From Pelorhabdus rhamnosifermentans (GTDB taxonomy: Bacteria > Bacillota > Negativicutes > UMGS1260): 64,000 bases of DNA. Position 1 is the first letter of the stretch; every line of letters starts with the position of its first letter. The notes under the pieces are model-generated. The model ran no database searches. It was not told the DNA's origin and saw only the letters and a list, made by a program, of their open reading frames with translations. The position numbers and the translations under genes were made by a program. Positions 41,271 to 50,591 of the stretch are shown one piece after another. The DNA is taken from contig NZ_JAHGVE010000015.1 of the NCBI RefSeq assembly GCF_018835585.1, positions 53,301 to 117,300 on the forward strand, read 5' to 3'.

Positions 41271-41301
41271 AAATAATGATAGGGACAGATAAAGGAGATT
41301 C

Positions 41302-42840
41302 ATGGGTTATATGGACAATGTTTATGAAAAAGTTCGGATTTTTTACGAACAAGATGAATTACAAGAAGATACTGTTTTTAGCCGTGAGTGGGTCGAAGGC
41401 TTTTTGCGCCAACAGGCTTGGCATGGTAGCAGTGATAAACAATTAGATGCCGTGTGGTCTTATTTAAAGCTGTTTGCAGCTTATCTGCTTAGGCAAAATG
41501 AGTATGTCAATGATTTAGATATTGATGATTATCACGAGGCATTGCAATGGATTCATAGTCGAGTTGCTGAATTTGACTGGACACTTGCAAATGTTCGTCG
41601 GTTTTTTGCCGTTTTACACGACTTTTTCGAATACCTGAAAAACAAAAATATTGTCCGTGATTGTGAAGTTTTACAAGCAGCGACGATGGAAATTACGGGT
41701 GGAAAACAGCTGAATGTGCGAAAAAGACGGCACACAAAGAAAATGTCAACAAACATGATGGAGGATGATTCCGCAGAAGAAGAGTCTTTTGATGAAATAG
41801 CCCGTGTTGTAGCTACTACGATTGAAGATCTCATGAATAGGATAGGCAAATATTTCCAACAAGGCGAGTTTATGAAAGATTTTCGGCGGGCTCTCTATTT
41901 GTACACAGGTCCGTTTGAAAGTGTTCCAAGTCAGGAAGATCGTGAATTTTGGCTGGGTTTTTGGGATTATTTTCTGTTTGATTATCATTTGATTGCCAGT
42001 GATATCGTGCCTCTTCAATATTTTAGTGATGATCATGCTGATAATCTATCTGTCCAAGAAGTACAATTTTTGACGGAATTACTAAATGCTAGGTATACGG
42101 TTTTTTATATTCGCCGCATTATTGACGAAGATTTTGTGGAGTGTATTAATTTATTTACTAATGAGACCTTTCGATTGCCTCAGCCTGAGTTTAATTATCA
42201 AAAAATTAAGCGCATGCTATTTTTTGGGCATGTTTTTTCTGGTGAGATTACGCTGATTAATTATGTAGCAAGTATTGAAGTGAGTCCAATTCTTAGACAG
42301 CGTATCAAAGAAGAATTGATTATGCAAAAGAAAATTTTCGAAGTAAAAGAACCAGGTGCGACGTGGCAGCAGTTTTTGAGTCGTCAGGCCTTAAATGTAA
42401 AATATACGGTTGATATTTTATTGTCTTTGGCGAAAGTGAATATTACGCCATTTAACTTGGTGCTAAAAGAGTACAAAAAAAGCAATAAACCCATTGGGTA
42501 TACTGCTGTTACGAGATCTTTGGCGGAAATCATGCCTGTTTTCGGTTTTTCTAAGTATGATATTCAGTTAGCACAGCAGCTTTGGGCTGATTATTGTCAT
42601 GCAGCTCATTTTAAACTGAATGATCACGAATTATGGGCGGCAGCGGTGATTTATATTTATAGTAAAATCAATGGCCATCCCCATGTGATGGCAACGAAAT
42701 TAGCCAGGGAAATTTTCAAACCCAGTGCTGCGGGTATTTATTCTTATGCTCGCAGATTAAAAAAGGTTTTGGGACTCGAAGCCTTTGATCAACGGTATTT
42801 AAGTGAAGAAGGGTTTATCTTTATGTTACTGAAAAATTAA
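41302..42840 (+). CDS. Unrecognised 512-residue protein with integrase-SAM-like and cyclin/TFIIB-like segments
   Basis: I do not recognise a named family. Residues about 30-115 are helical and aromatic-rich and resemble the core-binding SAM-like domain of tyrosine recombinases (YLKLFAAYLLRQNEYVNDLD), but no catalytic recombinase domain follows. A basic, then acidic, linker lies at about 135-160. The C-terminal part, AAVIYIYSKINGHPHVMATK followed by LAREIFKPSAAGIYSYARRL, resembles a cyclin-fold repeat of TFIIB-like proteins or a DNA-binding helix-turn-helix. The ribosome site AAAGGAG and extended -10 support expression. The stop overlaps the convergent radical SAM gene by four bases. A nucleic-acid-binding role is a guess. 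Confidence 0.6.
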   Translation: MGYMDNVYEKVRIFYEQDELQEDTVFSREWVEGFLRQQAWHGSSDKQLDAVWSYLKLFAAYLLRQNEYVNDLDIDDYHEALQWIHSRVAEFDWTLANVRRFFAVLHDFFEYLKNKNIVRDCEVLQAATMEITGGKQLNVRKRRHTKKMSTNMMEDDSAEEESFDEIARVVATTIEDLMNRIGKYFQQGEFMKDFRRALYLYTGPFESVPSQEDREFWLGFWDYFLFDYHLIASDIVPLQYFSDDHADNLSVQEVQFLTELLNARYTVFYIRRIIDEDFVECINLFTNETFRLPQPEFNYQKIKRMLFFGHVFSGEITLINYVASIEVSPILRQRIKEELIMQKKIFEVKEPGATWQQFLSRQALNVKYTVDILLSLAKVNITPFNLVLKEYKKSNKPIGYTAVTRSLAEIMPVFGFSKYDIQLAQQLWADYCHAAHFKLNDHELWAAAVIYIYSKINGHPHVMATKLAREIFKPSAAGIYSYARRLKKVLGLEAFDQRYLSEEGFIFMLLKN

Positions 42841-43727
42841 AAATGTTCGATGGCGTTGTAGCGCAGCATTTGTTTGTTTTTAAACTGTTCGATTCGTTCA
42901 TAGGCGGATGCGAGCAGTTTTTCTTTGTCGTTAGGCAAATTTCCTGCGAGTGGAAGCAGATTAGAAATGTGATTGCTTCGAAAAATACACGGTTTTGTCA
43001 CTTCAACATGAGCTAGAAAAGAGGAAAGTTCCGTCATGAGCTGCGAAGCATTTAATGGGGTGAATTGACCCTGTTCCGCCAGCTTTCTAAGCGGTGTGTT
43101 TTCATGAAGCATGAGGGTTAGTGCACTAAGCATGGTCGGCTCGATGGCGCTGACGACCTTGGCCGTGTTTAAGGCATGCTGTTCCGTAAGGGCCAATCCG
43201 CCAGCTCCTAAGATGACCATCAGAGATAACTTGATTCCAGACTGAACTACCTTTTGTCCGGCTTCAGTCATTTCGGCAGCTGTGACGCCTTTGTTTAGCA
43301 AAGTCAGTACTTCATCGTCGCCGCTTTCTAGGCCTAGATAGATGATCTTTAGCCCTGCTGTTTTTAGTTGAGCTAATTCAGCAGGTGATTTGCGCAGAAT
43401 ATCGCGCGGACCGCCATAGCAGGTAATGCGCGTCAGTGAGGGAAAGGATTGATGGAGCCACTCCATAATGATCAGCAGCTTTTCTGTTGATAAGACGAGA
43501 GCATTGCCGTCAGCTAAGAATACGCGACGCATAGTAGGATAGGTAGCTGCTGCTGATTGAATGAGTGAATGGATTTCTTCCATAGATCGGGCACGAAAGG
43601 TTACGTCGCGATACATGCTGCAAAAAGTGCAGCTGTTATGAGAACAGCCAATGGTGACGCGCAGAATGAGACTGCGGGCTTCACTTGGCGGGCGAAAAAC
43701 CATCCCTTCTGCTTGATCAACATACAT
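42837..43727 (-). CDS. Radical SAM protein of unknown substrate
   Basis: A radical SAM domain protein of 296 residues. The cluster motif is GCSHNSCTFCSMYRDVTFR near residues 28-46; the spacing CxxxxCxxC is one residue longer than usual but recurs in this subfamily. FLADGNALVL, IYLGLESGDDEVL and a TIM-barrel pattern follow. It overlaps nadE by 11 bases and is probably co-transcribed with it. The function is not known. No B12-binding domain precedes the SAM domain. Confidence 0.75.
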   Translation of the reverse strand: MYVDQAEGMVFRPPSEARSLILRVTIGCSHNSCTFCSMYRDVTFRARSMEEIHSLIQSAAATYPTMRRVFLADGNALVLSTEKLLIIMEWLHQSFPSLTRITCYGGPRDILRKSPAELAQLKTAGLKIIYLGLESGDDEVLTLLNKGVTAAEMTEAGQKVVQSGIKLSLMVILGAGGLALTEQHALNTAKVVSAIEPTMLSALTLMLHENTPLRKLAEQGQFTPLNASQLMTELSSFLAHVEVTKPCIFRSNHISNLLPLAGNLPNDKEKLLASAYERIEQFKNKQMLRYNAIEHF

Positions 43728-45639
43728 AATGAGGATCTCCTTCGTGTAAAAGTTGTTCTTTCATTTTTGTATAAGTACGCGTATAATATGTTTTATTTTG
43801 GGCTTCACGATGATCAAAGCCAAAGGCGCGACGGCTTACGGCAAGGACGGGTGGTGCTTGAATTCTTTTGGCTAAGCCCATGCCAGTGTAAAGATTCCAC
43901 CAACGTTCAAGATCAGAAGTAAAGTCTTTGGGTGTGGCGAAATATTTTTTTACCACACCTTGGTTGCAGCCAAGCTTTTCTTCTAAAACTCCAGCGACGT
44001 ACCAAGTGAGAATGTCTTCGGGTGTGGCACGGTCCCAACGCTCCACAAAGGAGCGAAAGAGAAAATCGTGATAAGGATAGATAATGGGGTCTCCTTTGCC
44101 TTCATCAACTGATTGAGCTGCTGATAGTTCGGCACTGGGAACAATCTCGATAGTTTCTCTTGGAATAACTTCTTGCTGATAAATGTGCTCGTTGAGATAA
44201 TGAGCCAGTTCATAGATCTGATATTTCCAGAGATCTGCCGTAGCTGCTAAGAAACCGGCCTCATCGCCGTAAAGTGTACAATAACCTACAGTCATTTCGC
44301 TCTTATTGGCATTGCACGTAAAGGCACCGCCAAATGCGGCAGCCACTCCGGCTAAGAGACGCGAGGAACGATCACGCGCCTGAATATTTTCTTTTACAAG
44401 GTCAGACAAGGTCAAATAATGGTTTTGTCCTGTTTTAGTATTTTGTATGGCTGTTTTAGTGAGCTGGTTCATAGTAAGATTGGCAGCTTCTTCAATAGGT
44501 AGTACGCAGTATTGGCAATGCAAATTTTTAGCTAGCTTTTCTGCTGCCGAGATGGTTGTTTTCGAGTTAAAGCGGCTGGGCATATTGACAAGAAGAATCC
44601 GATCAGGGTCGATGATCCTAGCATAGAGGGCGGCATTTACTGCTGAATCAATTCCTCCTGAGATACCGATTACGATACGCTTTATGCCTGTTGATTCGAG
44701 AAATTTTTCCATACCATAGACAAGAGCCTCATAGAGACTGGCAATTGTTTGATCATCAGGAAGATCAGCTGACGGTGATTTAGCAGCGGGAGCTTTTAAA
44801 TCAAATGGAACAATTTGTAGTGTTTCTGTAAAGGCGGGACAGGTCGTTACAATTGTTCCATTTGAATCATAGATCGTACTGCAGCCATCAAAGGTATAGA
44901 CTGTTTTTCCATTGTTTTGTAGACCGACTTGATTGACATAAATAAGTGGAGTCGACTGTTTACGTATTTGGCGGCAAAAGACACGGTGCCTTTTACCGTT
45001 TTTACCTGCTGTAAAGGGTGAACTGGAGATATTAACGAAAAGATCAATCGGATGGTTTTGACCGAGATAACGCATGGGTTTATCTGTATAGTCATCAACC
45101 CAGCCGTCTTCGCAGATAAGACAGCCAATAGACAACTTTTTCCCATTCAACATGATAGTGATGGGCTGGAGAAAGTCTTGTATTTGTACATGATGATCAG
45201 CGGCTAAGTTTTGAAGACTGTAAAAATGACGATTATCATCAAATTCGCGATAATTCGGTAATAAAGTTTTAATACGAAAAGGATAGGGAAAAGTGGGATT
45301 CTCGATAAAATTTCCGTTTTGTGCGGTAAAGAAGGCATTGTATTTACGGACACGACCGTCATTGTTACGTAAATTCCAGTCACAACCTATATTACCAAAC
45401 ATAATGACAATGTCCTGTGCTGCTGCGGCAATCTGTCTCCCGTAAGCTTCGCAATCACGCAAAAAGGCTGATTGCTCCCATAAGTCGCCGAGCAAATAGC
45501 CTGGAATGGCCAATTCGGGAAAAATAATGAGGTCAGCGTGTTTTAGCCGGGCCTCAGAAATCATCTGTAGCATTTTTTGCGTATTTAAATCAGGGCGTCC
45601 TGGAACAACTTCCATTTGGCCTAAAGCAATGTTCAACAA
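43717..45639 (-). CDS. nadE: Glutamine-dependent NAD+ synthetase
   Basis: A two-domain enzyme of 640 residues. The amino-terminal nitrilase-fold glutaminase (residues 1-270) has a catalytic Glu in IIFPELAIPGY, Lys in RIKTLLPN and Cys in IGCLICEDGW. The C-terminal ATP-pyrophosphatase has GISGGIDSAVNAALYARI near residue 327. It makes NAD+ from deamido-NAD+ with glutamine as nitrogen source. It is on the opposite strand to the flanking genes and begins a two-gene transcript with the radical SAM gene. Confidence 0.95.
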   Translation of the reverse strand: MLNIALGQMEVVPGRPDLNTQKMLQMISEARLKHADLIIFPELAIPGYLLGDLWEQSAFLRDCEAYGRQIAAAAQDIVIMFGNIGCDWNLRNNDGRVRKYNAFFTAQNGNFIENPTFPYPFRIKTLLPNYREFDDNRHFYSLQNLAADHHVQIQDFLQPITIMLNGKKLSIGCLICEDGWVDDYTDKPMRYLGQNHPIDLFVNISSSPFTAGKNGKRHRVFCRQIRKQSTPLIYVNQVGLQNNGKTVYTFDGCSTIYDSNGTIVTTCPAFTETLQIVPFDLKAPAAKSPSADLPDDQTIASLYEALVYGMEKFLESTGIKRIVIGISGGIDSAVNAALYARIIDPDRILLVNMPSRFNSKTTISAAEKLAKNLHCQYCVLPIEEAANLTMNQLTKTAIQNTKTGQNHYLTLSDLVKENIQARDRSSRLLAGVAAAFGGAFTCNANKSEMTVGYCTLYGDEAGFLAATADLWKYQIYELAHYLNEHIYQQEVIPRETIEIVPSAELSAAQSVDEGKGDPIIYPYHDFLFRSFVERWDRATPEDILTWYVAGVLEEKLGCNQGVVKKYFATPKDFTSDLERWWNLYTGMGLAKRIQAPPVLAVSRRAFGFDHREAQNKTYYTRTYTKMKEQLLHEGDPHYVC

Positions 45640-45885
45640 TGATCTGCACCTCTTCTGAACAGAATAATTGAATTTGTTTTCATGATTCTCTATGAAACGT
45701 CATATGTCCTGTTTTATTGCTTAAAAAACTGTCGGGAGGAAGCATGAAATAGGAGGAAATGAGTAAAATTTATGAGATTTTATTTAATAAAGCAGGATTA
45801 TTTGGCAAGGATATAAAATAATAAGTAATGAACTTGCCGTCATGCATTGGACAAGTTTACTACCTTACATTAAGAAGGATTTGTG

Positions 45886-46362
45886 ATGAAAAAGACCAAT
45901 GCCGCCCGAATTTTAGACGGACTTAAGATAAAGTATGAGTTGCTTTCTTATGCTGTGGATGAAAGTGATGTCAGTGCCAAGCATGTGGCAGAACAGGTTG
46001 GACTGCCAGCTGGAAAAATCTTTAAGACCTTAGTGGTTCATGGTGATAGGCAGGGAACTTTAATGGCTGTTGTGCCAGGTAATGGAGAAATTGATTTAAA
46101 GGCATTGGCAGTGAGTAGTGGTAATAAGAAGGTCGAATTGGTGCCATTGAAAGAGGTACTGCCTCTTACAGGGTATATTCGCGGTGGTGTTTCGCCTTTG
46201 GGGGCGAAAAAGCACTATCCTGTTTATATTGATGAAAGCTGTAACAACTGGCCGACTATTTCTATTAGTGCCGGAATTCGTGGATGTCAGATCGTCATTT
46301 CTCCAGCAGATTTGCTCAAGGCAGTGCAAGGTACTTTGTGCGCAATTGTTCGCAGAAATTAG
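45886..46362 (+). CDS. ybaK: Cys-tRNA(Pro)/Cys-tRNA(Cys) deacylase-type YbaK/EbsC protein
   Basis: A 158-residue YbaK-type trans-editing domain. It has SAKHVAEQVGLPAGKIFKTL with the substrate-binding lysine, RGGVSPLGAKKHYPVYID and SAGIRGCQIVISPADLLKAV. It hydrolyses mischarged tRNAs. ATG 45886 is preferred over the GTG three bases earlier for spacing from AAGAAGG. The B3/B4-domain gene and threonine synthase follow. Confidence 0.9.
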   Translation: MKKTNAARILDGLKIKYELLSYAVDESDVSAKHVAEQVGLPAGKIFKTLVVHGDRQGTLMAVVPGNGEIDLKALAVSSGNKKVELVPLKEVLPLTGYIRGGVSPLGAKKHYPVYIDESCNNWPTISISAGIRGCQIVISPADLLKAVQGTLCAIVRRN

Positions 46363-46401
46363 GCGAAATTAGCGTCCTTGGATTTTATCGGGAGGTTCGT
46401 C

Positions 46402-47070
46402 ATGAAAATTACTATTCACGAAAACATTAGAGAAATCATGCCCAATTGTCGATTGGGTTATGCCTTTATTGATGAAGCTTCTGTTAAAGGATCATCACCG
46501 AAATTGTCACAAGAATTTCATCAACTGCAGCATGAAGTAGCGGCAGCTTATAAAATTGAATTGTTGCCTAGTATTCCGCGGATTGCGGCTGTTCGTTCCA
46601 TGTATAAAAAAATGGCTTTTGATCCGACACGTTATCGTCCAGCTTCTGAGGCACTTGTCCGCCGTGTACTTAATAGTAAAGGACTTTATTACATTAACAG
46701 TGCAGTCGATGTGAATAATTACTGTTCGCTGAAATTTTTAATGCCCTTTGGCTTGTATGATGCAGAGCAAATTGATGGTGACATTGATTATGTTTTAGCT
46801 GAGGCAGGCAGCTATGTCAATATTGGAGGAAAAGTCCATTATACGGATCATAAACCCTTTTTGCGGGACAGGCAAGGTGTTTTTGGCAATCCCACATCTG
46901 ATGCCGGTCGTACTGCCGTGACGCTGCAAACTAAGCAATTGTTATCTATTATTTATGTGGATGAAGAAGTCAGTGACCAGGAAATTGAAGATATTATTGA
47001 TTTTACAACGGAAATGTTTGTGCGCTACAATGGAGGCGTGGTTCGTAAGCGAGGTATTATTTTTGCATAA
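46402..47070 (+). CDS. B3/B4 (PheRS beta editing-like) domain protein
   Basis: A stand-alone B3/B4 domain of 222 residues, the editing domain of phenylalanyl-tRNA synthetase beta, with RPASEALVRRVLNSKGLYYI, SAVDVNNYCSLKFLMPFGLY and NPTSDAGRTAV. Stand-alone forms are thought to clear mischarged tRNAs or to bind amino acids. Start ATG 46402 follows GGGAGG. It lies 39 bases after ybaK and 13 bases before thrC, suggesting a small operon for amino acid quality control and threonine synthesis. Confidence 0.85.
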   Translation: MKITIHENIREIMPNCRLGYAFIDEASVKGSSPKLSQEFHQLQHEVAAAYKIELLPSIPRIAAVRSMYKKMAFDPTRYRPASEALVRRVLNSKGLYYINSAVDVNNYCSLKFLMPFGLYDAEQIDGDIDYVLAEAGSYVNIGGKVHYTDHKPFLRDRQGVFGNPTSDAGRTAVTLQTKQLLSIIYVDEEVSDQEIEDIIDFTTEMFVRYNGGVVRKRGIIFA

Positions 47071-47083
47071 GGGAGACTTGTCC

Positions 47084-48580
47084 ATGTATTTTAGCACACG
47101 CGGTGCCAAGAACTCAGTATCGTCGGCACAAGCCATTATTGCAGGAATGGCAACAGATGGAGGCTTGTTTGTTCCGAAAGACCTTCCGAAGTTTGAATTG
47201 ACTGAACTGAAGGGGTTATTAAATAAATCTTATCAAAAGCGGGCTCAAGTAATTTTGGGCCGCTTGTTAGCGGATTATTCGGAAGCCGAGCTTCATCAGT
47301 GTATTGAAGCGGCCTATTCGTCTAACAAATTTGATCATAGTGCCGTTGCCCCGCTTGTGGAGCAAGATGAAACAACGGCTGTTTTAGAATTATGGCATGG
47401 TCCGACAAGTGCATTTAAAGACATGGCACTACAACTTTTGCCACAACTTCTTGCAACGGCTTTGAGAAAAAGTGACGATACTGATGAGATTGTTATTTTG
47501 GTTGCTACGTCAGGCGACACAGGCAAAGCAGCTTTAGAAGGATTTCAAGACGTTGATCAAATTAAAATTATTACCTTTTATCCGGAACATGGTGTAAGTG
47601 CCATCCAAAAGTTACAAATGGTGACGCAAGAAGGCCAAAATGTGGCTGTCATTGCTGTTAAAGGCAATTTCGATGATGCTCAAAGCGGTGTAAAAGAAAT
47701 CTTTCAAGATAAAGGTTTTCAAGCTGAGCTTAGCCGTAAAGCTTTTCAGCTATCTTCAGCTAATTCTATTAATTGGGGTCGGCTAGCACCACAGATTGTA
47801 TATTACTTTAGTGCCTATCTGGATTGGGTAAAAACAGGTCGGATTGGTTGGGGACAAAAAGTTAATTTTGCTGTTCCGACTGGAAACTTTGGTGACATTC
47901 TTGCTGGTTACTATGCCAAAGAGATGGGACTACCTGTTGGCAAGCTGATTTGTGCTTCTAATGCCAATAATGTGCTGACTGATTTTATTCATGAAGGACG
48001 TTATGATGCCAAACGGCCCTTTTATCAAACTGCCTCACCATCAATGGATATTTTAATTTCCAGTAATTTAGAGCGGCTGCTGTATCATCTGACACAAGGT
48101 GATACAGCGCTTGTCAAGGGTTGGATGGATGAACTGAAGGAGACGGGGTCTTATGAAGTGTCATCTGCTGTTATGGCTAAAATCGAGCAGAACTTTTATG
48201 CCGCTTGGATAAATGATGAACAAACAAGAGCGACGATTCAAGCGGTCTATCAGCAGCATCATTATGTACTTGATCCCCATACGGCTGTAGCTTGGCAGGT
48301 TGCTGCTGATTATCGGTCAGCAAGCGGCGACGACACTCCCTGTATTATTTTATCAACAGCGAGTCCTTTTAAATTTAATGCGAGCGTTCTTCACGCTATT
48401 ACAGGTCAATTGCCTGCGACTGGACAGTCGGAATTTGCTTTGCTTGGTGAGCTTGCTCGGCTTACGGGTTGGAAAATTCCGAAGGGGTTGGCCGAGCTTA
48501 AGGATAAGTCTGTTTACCATGAACAAAGCTGCCTTCCCAAGAACATGAAGCAAAAAGTTGCACAGGTATTAAATCTGTAA
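47084..48580 (+). CDS. thrC: Threonine synthase
   Basis: A PLP enzyme of 498 residues converting O-phosphohomoserine to threonine. It has the opening MYFSTRG, GLFVPKDLP, the PLP-lysine motif HGPTSAFKDMALQLLP near residue 110, ATSGDTGKAALEGF and the phosphate loop VPTGNFGDILAGYYAK. ATG 47084 is chosen, since GGGAGA precedes it and family members begin at this point; the frame is open much further upstream, inside the B3/B4 gene. Confidence 0.95.
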   Translation: MYFSTRGAKNSVSSAQAIIAGMATDGGLFVPKDLPKFELTELKGLLNKSYQKRAQVILGRLLADYSEAELHQCIEAAYSSNKFDHSAVAPLVEQDETTAVLELWHGPTSAFKDMALQLLPQLLATALRKSDDTDEIVILVATSGDTGKAALEGFQDVDQIKIITFYPEHGVSAIQKLQMVTQEGQNVAVIAVKGNFDDAQSGVKEIFQDKGFQAELSRKAFQLSSANSINWGRLAPQIVYYFSAYLDWVKTGRIGWGQKVNFAVPTGNFGDILAGYYAKEMGLPVGKLICASNANNVLTDFIHEGRYDAKRPFYQTASPSMDILISSNLERLLYHLTQGDTALVKGWMDELKETGSYEVSSAVMAKIEQNFYAAWINDEQTRATIQAVYQQHHYVLDPHTAVAWQVAADYRSASGDDTPCIILSTASPFKFNASVLHAITGQLPATGQSEFALLGELARLTGWKIPKGLAELKDKSVYHEQSCLPKNMKQKVAQVLNL

Positions 48581-48598
48581 GATAGCAATAAAAAATAA

Positions 48599-48663
48599 CC
48601 CTCTCTTAGGACGCGCACATATAAATTCGTATTTGTGCCTAAGAGAGGGATTATTATTTTTTT
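48599..48663. terminator. Bidirectional terminator between thrC and pepF
   Basis: CCCTCTCTTAGG (48599-48610) pairs with CCTAAGAGAGGG (48638-48649), with an inner GCACA/TGTGC. The + strand exit has TTATTATTTTTTT. On the - strand the exit reads TTATTTTTTATT. It therefore serves the convergent genes on both sides. Confidence 0.9.
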
Positions 48664-48668
48664 GGTGA

Positions 48669-50501
48669 TTATAGATAGCTTTCAAGTTGTTCTAAGAGCT
48701 GAGCAAATTTTTGGAGTGTGCCATGGATGGGCTCAGGTGAGGACATATCGACGCCGGCGGCTTTTAAAAGTTCGAGAGAATAATGACTGCCACCACTTTG
48801 CAAGAAGCCTAGATAACGCTTTTGAGCAGATTCGCCTTCCTGTTGAATCTGTTTTGCGAGCGTTGTTGCTGCCGAATAGCCTGTGGCATATTTATAGACA
48901 TAGAAACTACGATAAAAGTGGGGGATACGGGCCCACTCACTATCAATTTCGGCATCCACAATCATTTCAGGACCGTAGTATTTTACATTGAGATCATGCC
49001 ATAAGCTGTCAAGTTCGTCAGCTGTGATGCTGTCACCATCTTCAGCTTTAGCATAGATGATCTTTTCAAATTCAGCAAACATGGTTTGACGGAAGACGGT
49101 GCTTCGCATGGTTTCTAAATATTGATTGATAAGATACAAACGGCGGTTGGGATCTTGGGTGATGTTTAGCATATGGTCCATTAAGAGAATTTCGTTTGTT
49201 GTTGAAGCTACTTCAGCACAAAAGATGGTGTAGGAGGAGGTTATATAGGGCTGAGCGCCATAACTGTAATAGCTGTGCATGGCATGGCCGAGTTCATGGG
49301 CAAGAGTGGAAACATCTTCGTAGCGGTTGTCATAATTGAGCAATACAAAAGGGTGAACGCCATAGATGCCCCAAGAATAGGCGCCTGTTTGTTTTCCTTT
49401 ATTTTCATATACGTCAACCCAGCCGGAAGCAAGGCCTTGTTTTAGATTGGTTAAGTAATCGTTGCCAAGGGGTGAGAGCGCATCCAAAACGAGGTTAACT
49501 CCATCGGAATAGGGTATATCAAATTTTACCTGGTTCACAAGAGGAGTATAAAGGTCATACATGTGTATTTCCGGTACTTTAAGGGCATGCTTTTTTAAGG
49601 CTACATAGCGATGAAGAGTTGGAAGATGTTTTTCTACGGTAGTAATTAAATTGTCATAGACAGCAAGGGGCACATTATCTGTTTCCAGAGCTGCTTCAAT
49701 TTGCGAGGAATAATTTCGTGTTTTGGCGTAAAAAATGTCTTGTTTCATGTTGCCGCTCAGTGTAGAAGCGAAGGTGTTACGATATTTACGATAAGTATTG
49801 AGTAGTTTTTCGAAAGCTTGCTGGCGAATCTCTCTGTTCGGTGATATGATGAAGGAACGATAACGGCCTTCGCTGAGTTGCGTCAGCTGCTCTTTTTCAT
49901 CGATGATCGTTGGAAACTCCATATCCGCTCTGGCAAGCATTTGGAAAGTTTCGGCAGATGCTTGAGTAACTTCGGTGAGTTTGGATAATAATGATTCTTC
50001 CTTGGCTGATAAAACATGCTTTTTTTTGCGGAAAAGATTTTCAAAATAAAACTGGTATTTTTTTAAGTGAGGCTCGCTGGCGATGAAGCGCTGGAGTAGC
50101 TCAGGCGGAAGTGATAGAATTTCCGGGTCCATGAAGCCGTAACTAGCTGATGTATTTGCAAGTAAGGATTGAATTTTTCCTGTCATGGCCTGATATTTTG
50201 TGTTGGCCGTATTTTCATCACGATGCATGCGGGCATAGCCAAAAAGACTGCTTGTTTTTTGATCCAGCTTATCACGGATATCAAGTGCTGCCCAGAGATT
50301 CTCGGCAGATTCGCTCAGGCGACCATCATAACTTTTTAGGTGGGGAATGTAGTTTGTGACAGCTTCAATATCTTTTTCCCAGGCCATGTCATTGATGTAA
50401 ATATGATCTAATTGCCACTGAAATTCTTTGCTAATACTAGCGCGTTCAGGAATCTGAGCATTCTTATTGGTTGTTTCAGCTTGGTCAAAAAACTTGTCCA
50501 T
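48669..50501 (-). CDS. pepF: Oligoendopeptidase F
   Basis: An M3-family zinc metallopeptidase of 610 residues. The zinc motif is LAHELGHAMHSYYS near residue 388, with the downstream glutamate in FCAEVASTTNE. It hydrolyses short peptides in the cytoplasm; no signal peptide is present. The start is the ATG whose complement is at 50499-50501, preceded by AAAGGAG, rather than the more distant upstream start at 50573. It is probably monocistronic, with a terminator at 48599. Confidence 0.95.
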   Translation of the reverse strand: MDKFFDQAETTNKNAQIPERASISKEFQWQLDHIYINDMAWEKDIEAVTNYIPHLKSYDGRLSESAENLWAALDIRDKLDQKTSSLFGYARMHRDENTANTKYQAMTGKIQSLLANTSASYGFMDPEILSLPPELLQRFIASEPHLKKYQFYFENLFRKKKHVLSAKEESLLSKLTEVTQASAETFQMLARADMEFPTIIDEKEQLTQLSEGRYRSFIISPNREIRQQAFEKLLNTYRKYRNTFASTLSGNMKQDIFYAKTRNYSSQIEAALETDNVPLAVYDNLITTVEKHLPTLHRYVALKKHALKVPEIHMYDLYTPLVNQVKFDIPYSDGVNLVLDALSPLGNDYLTNLKQGLASGWVDVYENKGKQTGAYSWGIYGVHPFVLLNYDNRYEDVSTLAHELGHAMHSYYSYGAQPYITSSYTIFCAEVASTTNEILLMDHMLNITQDPNRRLYLINQYLETMRSTVFRQTMFAEFEKIIYAKAEDGDSITADELDSLWHDLNVKYYGPEMIVDAEIDSEWARIPHFYRSFYVYKYATGYSAATTLAKQIQQEGESAQKRYLGFLQSGGSHYSLELLKAAGVDMSSPEPIHGTLQKFAQLLEQLESYL

Positions 50502-50591
50502 AAGGCATTCTCCTTTGTGTAAAGAATTGTAGTTGATTAGTATTAGCAGCGAAAAAGGGCTTTTTTGTAGCATGAGAAAAATTTTGCCAAA

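Noticed and set aside
41302..42840. Tyrosine recombinase or integrase
   Set aside because: Only the SAM-like core-binding region is suggested. The catalytic R..HxxR..Y set is not visible, and no attachment site or mobile-element boundary is near.
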